A model generated the notes under the pieces. The model ran no database searches, was not told where the DNA came from, and saw nothing but the letters and a program-made list of their open reading frames with translations. A DNA stretch of 64,000 nt. It comes from Tricholoma matsutake. Lineage: Eukaryota > Basidiomycota > Agaricomycetes > Agaricales > Tricholomataceae. This document shows, one piece after another, positions 55,568-64,000 of this stretch (positions are counted from its first letter, which is position 1; each line of letters opens with the position of its first letter). The position numbers were made by a program, and so were the translations under genes. The DNA lies in assembly GCA_026075535.2 (NCBI GenBank), contig AP026539.1, positions 7,378,001 through 7,442,000 of the forward strand. Reading direction: 5' to 3'.

Positions 55568-56695
55568 CTATGACCGAAAGTATACTCCAAGTACATGCTT
55601 GGCTACGTTAAACCCTAGCAGAGAAATTATATACGCCGTAAAAAGTGGGAGAAGGGGTGAAAGAAGCAGCTCAGAACGGATAAGAAATGGGAGGGCTGGA
55701 GTGTGTCTGAGGTCAAGTCTTTGTTTAGAGGCATTGCAGAATTTCTTACCATTCAGCCCTAGATAGATGCCGTAGGTATACTGAGCAAACCTGTGTTCCA
55801 AATGTCTAAACGAAGGTGTCACGCGATGGAACAAGGAACATACGCAGCAAGATACAGCGTATTACCAACCCAGAGGCAGACCCAGTTATCCTTGAATATG
55901 ACAGGGAGAAGGAAGAGTTGCGCGAGATAAAGAGTGAGATAGAAAGGAAAGAACGCATTTGTATGCACGTCAAATGCATACGCCCACTCGACCCGCGAGT
56001 CTGCGGGTGTGGAGTGGGAAGGCGGGGAGAGGAGGAGGCGATTAGATATGAACCTGAAAAACACTTCCTTCACCAAGGGATAATACAAAGTGAAAGGCGT
56101 CCTACCACAAAACGGTGGCAACTGCCATTCCCGTAAGTAAGTAATCTCGCACGACCATGAAGAAGGCCAGTTCAATGGTCTCAAAAATGCTATATGAATA
56201 CACCACCGACCAAGCCACAGCTGACACTGGGGTTGCATACAATCAGTGTGCAGCGTGCCATGTGAACAGGGTACCAACCACAAAGGCATGCGAAAATGAG
56301 TACAAGAATTGCAGGATCGTCTCGAGCCCAGGTGTTTTTGGTTTCTGATACAAGATAAGTTGAAGAAGCAACAAACTGTACGGACTGACGTTTATGAAAA
56401 TAAACATTCCGATATCTGAGTGAAACACGATCAAAACAGCTAGGAAGGCAAGAACGCGACAAGGCTCACACTCACACTCTCCGGGGTGCAAGACATAGAT
56501 ACGTCAACTGCCACGCAGCCAACTCAAAGTCCTGACTTTGGCTATGAGTAGAAATACATGAAAGGCAAATCGTGGCATGCAAACCATTTGGTGGAAGCGA
56601 TGAAGACGTCTAAATATTACAGGTATGCGGTGATCAATGGTTCTAGGCGTGATGAGACCGTCTTCTGAGGCGCTTGTCGGGAGAACCATGGCCAC
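55568..56695 (-). CDS. UNC-50 / Gmh1 family membrane protein
   Basis: A multispanning Golgi/ER membrane protein. Relatives include yeast Gmh1, linked to Arf exchange factors, and animal UNC-50, needed for receptor trafficking. Eight exons: 56585-56695, 56476-56531, 56390-56415, 56279-56344, 56106-56226, 55844-56053, 55750-55790, 55568-55695. Together 759 bp in frame, 252 residues, the usual family length. Diagnostic motifs in order: RRLHRFHQMDFELAAWQ (across the first intron), QTKNTWARDDPA (across intron 3), DSRVEWAYAFDVHTNAFFP, and the final hydrophobic segment ending FNVAKHVLGVYFRS. About five to six membrane segments are visible. Every junction is GT-AG. It shares a divergent promoter region with the WW-domain gene. 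Confidence 0.95.
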
Positions 56696-56870
56696 ATGAG
56701 CTGTTCGCGGTCGACGGAATGCCAGTGTAGAAGTAGCAAGGATAGTGATAAGGAAGTGTGCAAGGCAAGACGAGCTGGCAAATTTCAGGCGGAGTTTAAA
56801 TGTTCAAATAACCAAACAGAATCCCACCATTTCGCTCTTGTCCGCAACCCACTTTGTATTCGCCCTAATC
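56696..56870. promoter_or_regulatory. Divergent promoter region, UNC-50 and WW gene
   Basis: 175 bp between the ATG of UNC-50 (minus) and the ATG of the WW gene (plus). Both start sites must lie here or inside the genes. No TATA box is clear. A longer WW frame from 56745 is open but less likely, since the family-like acidic start MEDENEVLDWG fits the later ATG. Confidence 0.55.
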
Positions 56871-59800
56871 ATGGAAGACGAAAACGAGGTACTTGACTGG
56901 GGAAACGAAGATGATGAGCAGCTGCACTTCGATACTCATAGGAAATCATCTCTTGCCGAATTCTCTTTGGGTGATGTTGACGACACAGAAGATGCCGTGT
57001 CTCTTGGGGAGGACGAAGAGGAGCAAGATTATCTCGCTTATCAGCAGCGGGAATCCAACGCGGATGCTGAAAGCAAGGATACATTGTCTTCCAGGTCTGC
57101 GACCAAGGACGATTCTCAACAACAACAGCCCGAATTCTCTCAGGAACTTGAGCGTCAAAACTCTTCGACTTCTCAAAATCCATCTCCAGTGGCAGTTTCA
57201 CCTCAACGAAATCAGTCCTCGACCGACCAACAGCATACTTCTCCTCAGCGTTCGCATTCCTTCATAACTCGAATGACTCATGCGCTCCCGCCAAAACCAG
57301 TGGTGGCCAATGTGCCTTATTTACATCCTTCACATCCTTCTATCGTCGAGGCAACAGCCATGTCCACACGTCGCAGTGAGTCCCTCAAGAAAACGTCTAA
57401 TGGAGCTTCATCGACGACTGCATCTACCACAGGTACTAAATCGAATGGCGCAGACGCCCCCTTGCCCGCAGGCTGGGAAGTTCGGAACCCTCGCAGTGGG
57501 GGGGTCAAGGTGTACTATTACAACAGCCAGACGAACCAATCGACTTGGGACCGTCCCGTGAGCAGTTCTAACGCCACTCCCTCACTCAGAGAGTCCCGTG
57601 GACGCAGCACGCGTCGCCGTCGTGAACGCAGTCAATCTGCAGGTGGCAGACCGTCGAGTCCATCTAAATCTGACCAACCTATCCCCCAGGAGCATTCCCG
57701 TTCCAGTCGTACGCAACCGAACCTGCAAGGTGATTCTGACATTACAGACCCTCAACAGCCTTCGCAACAATCTGGCGAACTTTCTTTTGAGGATCGTCAT
57801 TATCGCCCCCAAATCACGGTTCATACCGTCGAAATTGCTGACAACAGACAAGGAGATCGTGACGACGAGCCTGCATTTACTCCACCAGCATCACCCCACC
57901 GTTCTCGTGAACGTGCGCATGGAAGGGATCGCGAACGTGGAAGATCTCTCTCTCCAGTACGCTCGGGACCACCAGCACCTCCCCGTGGTAGAGACTCACG
58001 TTCTTCACGTGGCTCCCGTGGGGGACGTCGTGGTCATACCATTACTGATACAGATTCATCCATGCATAGAGATCGTGATCATTCTCTAGCTGCTTTTGCT
58101 TCGCCAAGGAATGCTTGGGATCATTTTCCTTCTAAAATGCCTGTCGATCTGAACAGCAGCAACAGCCATCAAGGATCACACCGTCAACGTCAGCAGCAGC
58201 AGCCGCATAGCTCAAGCATTGATTCGCCCTTTGAATCCTCTGCATTCGAAGACAGGCCACTATTGAACAGGAATGGAAGCACCCGGGGTCGCAACCGCGG
58301 TTGGGAATCTCGTGCTGTTGAAGGGCGCGAGCAGCAGAACCGCAGCCAGAACTTATCCACTACTTCCAGTACGTTATCCGCCTCATACCACCCTCCCTCT
58401 CTCCACCCCTCGTATCCGTGCACGGCCACAGTAGCGTCAGCACTCCCCGAGAGGAGAGCGATGTTGTTTCCCAGGCTTGAAGTGCAAAGCCTGGTTGAAG
58501 CTGCGTGCCGTGTGCCATTGCTCCCATATCCATTACATTTTACTCGGCTTCTCTCCCCTCTCCTGTCGACTCTAGGACGCTCGCTCATCATGGATTCCAT
58601 CTTCTTTCCTTCTTTTCTCAACTCATGTAAACTCTGTACCCCCATGTCTTATTTTTTCTCCTTCCCTTTTCTTTGAAACTATTAGGAACTAGGTCAACTC
58701 CTCCGCATCTTCATGATCGCGAGCTGGGCACTTCGCGACGGGAGCCCGATCAACCGGATCTAACGCCCACAATCTCGACTCCGGCACCAAAGCCTGAAGT
58801 AATGCCAGCGCAGCCCCAACGAAAGAGGGACCGACCTTCGCGATTCGACCGACCTGCAACTACGGTTTTGCCGGTGGCAGGGCCAGCAAATGTCCCGGCT
58901 CAAATTATAACGCCAGTCGAGCAGATTGCTGTTCGACCCCTGGAAGACGACGTGTACATACCTGACGACATCATCCAGGAGCGTATTCGTCATATGGTCC
59001 ACGATGAGTCGATGCCTTCTGCTTCTCAGAATGCTAACGGTCTTTCCTATCACGATAAGCGTTCACGGGCGGACGAGCGAGATCCTGCTTGGGACCCAGA
59101 ACAACAGGCAGCTGAACAAGGGAAGGCATCGCCTGCATCCGAGCAACAAGCTTCACGTACGTACCTTCATGCAATACTGTTCGCCCTTCGCCGACGTATT
59201 GTTTTATCTTTCTTGCGCCCTGCCTTGTCGTTCTTCTTTGATCTGGCCTTACGATGCCTAGGTCGGAAGAGAGCGCCTTTACCCCCTCAAGACATAAGAT
59301 TTCACGAAGCAGTCAGCCGCCCACAACAAGTACCTTCGGACGTCGATATCGCCACTCCTTATCAACACTATCACTTGCCGCCGCCTCAACTGCCTCCGCC
59401 TCAGCTCCCCATGGCACCTCCTCAAGGGCCTCGCGATCATAATCACCAGAGACCCGCCAACGTAAACAGTAACCACCTTCCCTTTGGACCTCGCTATCAG
59501 CCCCAATTCCAACTTCGAGGAGAGACCGACATGCAGCGTATGATGCCCTCTAGTTCCAACATTGACAGGGACAGACGGAATGATAGGCGGTTGTCTGGTA
59601 CTGCATATGTGCAGGCACAGTCTGAGGTTGTGATGGACGTTGATGTTAACGACCACCCTTCTACATCTTCTAGGATCCCACCTTCGCCGTCGAAGAATCC
59701 TGAAGCTCAGGCCGGATTGCGAGTTGGTGCTGGGATGTATGCGGATAGAGAAAGTGGTGTTGGTGATGTTCTACCTCGAGGCCCTCGGGCCATGGCAAGC

Positions 59801-61738
59801 AAGCCGCCTGTCCAAGTTTCGGATGGCGAGTTCCCTCCGCCAAGCACCTTATCATCCCCAACGACGCCTTATGTATATGATCCCAATGCGGGAGGCAGGC
59901 GCAGAGACCACTCACCATCTCCCCAGCAGTCGGGCTATATGGATGAAAGAGGCGCGGGATACGATAGTTCTCGACACGAGGGTTCATCGGGATGGAGGGA
60001 CGAACGCCATAATAATGGATACTCTATGCAGGAGAGGAGCCATGGCCATGTATGATTGTCAAAAACTTCGCTCCTTGTCGTGTGCTCACCTTCGTTCAAG
60101 GCCCGCCGAGAACCAAGGGGTCGGCCCAGTGAATTTTCCCGGCAAAATCTGCCCAAGTTATCTGGAACCAACAGCGTTCCAATCGGCAACAGAAAAGGAG
60201 GCCTTCGTACGCCCCCCGGAGGTCAGCCTCCGGTAAATCGCTTTACTTCAAACCTGAATCCTCCGCCCGGCATAAGCAATGCTAACATGGAACCATTGCG
60301 CAACCCAAGAGTTCGTGGTGCACCACCGCCGGAAAAGGAATCGTACGAGCGGGTATAGTGATTACTTTTCCACTCAAATGCTATTTGCTGATTATGTGCT
60401 ATTGTAGCCACCTTACTACGCGAAAAGCCAGGTAGACACGTATATACCTGGAAGATCTGAAAGTGTTGGACCATACCAACGAAGGCGAGATGGAAGCCCT
60501 GTGGTACGTGTCAGTAACCTGTTGACGGCAGCAGTAACCTTAGCTAGTTTTCTCCCTCATAGGTTTTTGATCAGCGCCAACGTCAGGTGTCGTCAGTGGA
60601 ATCACCCATCATCCGTGCTCGGCAGGAGTCACAACATGTTGATGAGAAAGTCTGGTATATTTCATGACAGATTCTCAGTACATGCTGACGTGGAAAATAG
60701 CAGCCGAATCGGTTTGATCATACTATTACCCAAGATTCAGCAGCTCCGAGAATATGGATCCCTCGTCAGCCCTCACCTCCACATGATATTACTGTCGGGC
60801 GTCCCAGTCTCACTGGGGCGAGTGACTATCGAGATGCAACCCCGCCGCCCATTTCCCGGGAGCCTTCACAGATGTCTCCGACTTGGGAATCACCAAATCA
60901 TGGGAGAGCGAGCCGTTATCCTAACGAAGATAGACCTCAGCGTCGTTTGGCAAACTCGAGAGATGTCCCTGTGAACACGGATGTGCGACAGAGACAACAA
61001 ACGAACGAGCGTATGGGTCACCCAGAGCCTGAGGTACATCAGCCTGGTAGTCTCGAAGGACGGCTGGGAGATCGGTACGACAGCCAGGACACGTTTGTTG
61101 AGGCTGTGCGCCAGCCTCATGCTCTTCCACCTAACCCTACACTTCATCCCGATCATCACCCTATTACGTCTGAACTGCGCAGAAAATCTTTTCTTGATCG
61201 CAAAGGTTCTTCGAAGCAGGAGATATTTCAGACTGGCTGGGCAGATGCAACTTCACATAGCTTGTCAAGTGATGTCCATGATACCTTCGACGACCAAGGC
61301 CCTCCTGCTCGCGATATGCGTAATCCTCGTCCACCAAAGTCGTTTCGGCCCCGTAGGCTGCCGTCTATAAACATGTCTCTTCAGGATGATTCAATAAGTA
61401 TGGACGTGGACGCAGCGGGGTTCCCGCCAGAGCATTCGCAGTACAGTCAACAGCACCCGGGGATCTCTAGGCGTGGAGGATCTTTGTTGGACAGGCTATC
61501 CTTGGATCACAGTGATGACAACAAGAGTATCGGTATGCCGTATTCATCATCCTTGCGTGACAGAGTGCAGGTGCCATCGAAGCGTGACCGAGACGAAATG
61601 ATGGGCGGTCGCTACCAACCCGAAAACCCGTTTGGTGGAGATGATGGTAGCTTTGGTGATACTACTGCACTGAAGAAACCCCGCAGACGAAATCCGAATA
61701 AGTTTAGAAGGGGAGCCAAAAGGGGAGGGATGGCTTAA
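56871..61738 (+). CDS. Large WW-domain protein, disordered
   Basis: Seven exons: 56871-58368, 58686-59156, 59262-60049, 60101-60352, 60408-60503, 60563-60649, 60701-61738. Together 4230 bp in frame, 1409 residues. One WW domain lies at about residues 197-230, with the two signature Trp at 202 and 226 (LPAGWEVRNPRSGG, YYYNSQTNQSTWDRP). WW domains bind Pro-rich ligands. The rest is low complexity: an acidic N-terminus (MEDENEVLDWGNEDDEQ), Arg/Ser-rich stretches (STRRRRERSQS, RDRERGRSLSPVR), a KRDRPSRFDRP motif, Pro-rich segments and a basic tail (RRRNPNKFRRGAKRGGMA). The Arg/Ser composition suggests nuclear RNA-related work, but this is inference. The first intron is long (317 bp) and its use should be confirmed. 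Exact orthology is not recognised. Confidence 0.88.
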
Positions 61739-62227
61739 AATTGGAGTTCCATATATGTTTGACATATCGCTTTCTTGTGTTCTACCTGTGCCATTCTCAC
61801 TTTAAATCTCGGAGACTGCAGCTGAATTGTAATTGAAAGAACTTGCCTTGCAATAATAGGATTCACAGGAGGCAATGAATGATTTTGGGCAGCTGCAGAC
61901 AAATATTGGAAAAATATTGTTCACCAAGGTACAATTTTGGGGTCCTGAAAATGTTGGCGAATATTCAACCAAAGTAGAAATATCTTTCTGGCTAATATCA
62001 TACCCCTGCAAAGAATTTTATTATTCGTAAACTTTCTGTACTTTTATCATAGAAGGAAGATAAAGAAAACAATATCTCGGTGAATAATGTTCCATTCATT
62101 TTTGTTCTATCATTGCCTCCAGTGATTGTCCTTGAACTACTAGACATTTTGAAAACCCCATTGAGTCAATCTACAATTCTCTTTGTCTCTATCGCGACCA
62201 GCTTTTCAGCGGATGATCAGTGCATGA
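61739..62227. other. Convergent intergenic region
   Basis: 3' flanks of the WW gene (plus) and GPI3 (minus). No gene or repeat recognised. AT-rich, with ATTTTATTATTC near 62015. Confidence 0.6.
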
Positions 62228-64000
62228 CTAGAACAAAAAATACCAATGGCTTACACGTTTGAACTTGGCCGGATCCCATTGGATATTCACATAATCCAGG
62301 TCCTCGCGAGGCATCCACCATTCGAGGAATAAGAAAAAGATACAATCAACAATAAGGATCGCCGTCCAGATAGGACCCGCAAAGGGACCAAGTTGCATTG
62401 TCCTGGATAGCAGAAAGCGAATGAGTAGACAAGTCAAGGTGGATGAGGTTGACACAGTCACCGTCGCATTCGCTCCCAGAGCTCTATTTGACGAGACTTC
62501 AAGACTGTGTCGTAAACTCTTTCGGTCCGAATCGCAACGTCTTCCCAGTTGTAGAAAGTCCTAACCCGCTCATGAGCTTTCAGAGGATCGTGCTTCCCTG
62601 CGGCAACGATATGTATTGCCTCAGAGATTGCCCGCACAACATCTGGTAGGAAGTGATAAGAAACAACATGGAGCAAGTGGGTGATATATAGGCACTCGCC
62701 ATCTTCTTCTGGCTCAGCAAAGCTTATCATATCGTTAGGAAGGATCTCAGGGACACCCCCCACCCTCGTCGAGACGACGTAAAGGCCTGCACAAGCTGCC
62801 TCAAGGATGGCGATTCCGAAAGATTCCGTAAGGGATGTATTCATGAATATTTCACCTTGGACTAGGACCTGATCCATCGTTGGCTCGGTAGGACTGGTTC
62901 TAAAATGCATCGCTCACAGATTGGACATCGCCGTGGCGGACAGAACCTAGAAGCTCGATGCGATCTTGGAGGAAATGCTTCTCCCGCATTTGTAGCAGGT
63001 CGATGAGCTTTGGCCCGTCTCCCCCTGTAAGTAACATTTTGAATCTCTGAATAGAGACATATTGTCAAGAAACACACCTACTACAAATCTGACATTGGGA
63101 AAAGCTGCGCATATCCTTGGTGCGGTGGCAACTAGGAGGTCGATGCCTTTGCGATAAGCAAGGCGAGATAATACAACGATTGTGACTTTCAAGCTCTTTA
63201 GAGACGATACTGTGAGCGAGAGACCAGAAATCTTACTAGTGTCACTTGACTTCGGGGAACATGGCTTGAATTGATCGGCCACCAGAGCGTTGGGAATAAC
63301 ATAAACATTCTGACGAATAGACAGCCCAGAAGGGTCGCTATCATTTCTCTCAAACAGCTCTCCACGCAGGACGGTGTTTTCACGGCTATGGATATGTGAA
63401 ACCCGTTCCTCTTATAGAGCAGAAAGATGGACCTACCCTGTGTGAGACACACATATGACCGCATCTACATTTCGAAGGGTCCCCACTAATAATTTGTTGG
63501 TAAGAATGCTGGCAGCATCGTCGAATCCAAACAGGCTGTGGTCGGTAAACACAGTGCGGATACCCATCAGATGTGAATGCAAGATGCCTTCATGACCGAG
63601 TGACGAGAGACTGGCATGTGCGTGAATTAAGTGTATATGTTCTCGGAGTAGAATGGTACGAAGGTATGGAAGGAACGTGAAAAAGTTGGGTAGAGTGGCG
63701 GATCTTGCGATAGGAAGGAAAGGAATATAATAAACTTTGAGCGCTGGCAGAACCCATCGAACTCCAACGCGGTCTGGAGCATGACTGTGGGTGATAACGA
63801 TGACCTACAAGACATGAATCATGATACTATAGCTTAGAATTCGTTTGGCGTAGAACGCGTACTTTGTGTCCCTTCCTGATGAGATTTGCGCTCAACATGT
63901 ATATGTGATTCTCCACTCCCCCAACATCTGGGTGAAAGAAATCAGAGATCATACTGGAGGAATTCCGGTGAGTTCATGTATGAAAAAGAAAAGTACAATA
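62228..64000 (-). CDS. GPI3: GPI3/PIG-A, GPI-GlcNAc transferase catalytic subunit, 5' end at window edge
   Basis: Transfers GlcNAc from UDP-GlcNAc to phosphatidylinositol on the cytoplasmic face of the ER, the first step of GPI-anchor synthesis, within a multi-subunit complex. Exons: 63863-63953 (upstream exon may lie beyond the window), 63437-63804, 63078-63385, 62918-63024, 62700-62868, 62462-62642, 62228-62402. From [18 protein letters not shown] (ATG 63952) the frame gives 465 residues. GT4-type motifs: [40 protein letters not shown] and the EX7E motif ESFGIAILE before [11 protein letters not shown]. One C-terminal membrane segment ([18 protein letters not shown]) is as expected. The intron at 62643-62699 starts GC instead of GT. 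CCTCCAG just before the ATG looks like an acceptor, so a short first exon is likely outside. The end after KFKR could alternatively be spliced (GTAAGC). Confidence 0.95.
62643..62699 (-). other. GC-AG intron of 57 nt, in phase, without stop
   Basis: The donor is G|GCGAGT and the acceptor CTACCAG. Retention would add 19 codons without a stop between EPEED and VVRAISEA. The other introns of this gene that could be placed begin with GT. Confidence 0.75.

Noticed and set aside
57582..58645. Minus-strand ORFs opposite the WW gene
   Set aside because: Arg/Ser-rich coding sequence leaves opposite frames open by composition.
63210..63236. 27-nt intron in GPI3
   Set aside because: GT and AG are present and the length keeps frame, but 27 nt is below the usual minimum for fungal introns, so it is kept as exon.

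Overview
The window reads as DNA from a filamentous basidiomycete, most likely an Agaricomycete. Four intron-rich housekeeping genes with 45-60 bp GT-AG introns sit beside KDZ/Plavaka-type, Ty3/gypsy and Ty1/copia elements typical of that group. I cannot name the species.

About 1-52.3 kb is a transposon graveyard. From left to right: the 3' end of a gypsy chromovirus with a hairpin-packed LTR (1-2371); a cluster of hAT-like elements, minisatellites and a palindromic MITE (2.4-6.2 kb); a second gypsy element (6.3-14.3 kb) broken by a 1.8-kb hAT element and a solo LTR; then one LINE on the minus strand whose pieces are scattered from about 14.4 to 44.5 kb. The LINE is split by a copia complex (16230-33588, target duplication AAACC), which itself holds a 13-kb gypsy element (19709-32791, duplication GTGG). 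That gypsy element in turn carries two solo LTRs. The LINE is also split by a second, nearly whole copia element (37747-42883, duplication TTCTC), by an LTR-like insertion and by a hAT element. To the right are another gypsy fragment with a hAT insertion (44.5-47.4 kb) and a Plavaka-type DNA transposon remnant (47.5-51.4 kb). The Plavaka remnant contains a copia 5' fragment, a solo LTR and a further hAT element. A 587-bp foldback element ends the repeat zone.

About 52.8-64 kb is ordinary gene space. It holds calcineurin A (minus), an UNC-50/Gmh1 family membrane protein (minus), a large WW-domain protein (plus, sharing a 175-bp divergent promoter region with UNC-50) and GPI3/PIG-A, the catalytic subunit of the first GPI-anchor enzyme (minus, 5' end at the window edge). 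Exon joins for the first three give uninterrupted frames of 660, 252 and 1409 codons. GPI3 gives 465 codons from an internal ATG.

Two themes run through the repeat half. First, most retroelement reading frames are broken by TGA codons where CGA (Arg) is expected, and the two LTRs of one copia element differ by 17 transitions and no transversions, nearly all at CG/TG/CA sites. This is a strong trace of CpG methylation and deamination. Second, several elements hold unexpected structure: a spliced antisense gene with a Zn2Cys6-like cysteine cluster inside a gypsy element, an LTR with a run of stem-loops of different stems but a shared AAGYC loop, and a palindrome-intron-palindrome cassette repeated in both orientations within the hAT-rich region.
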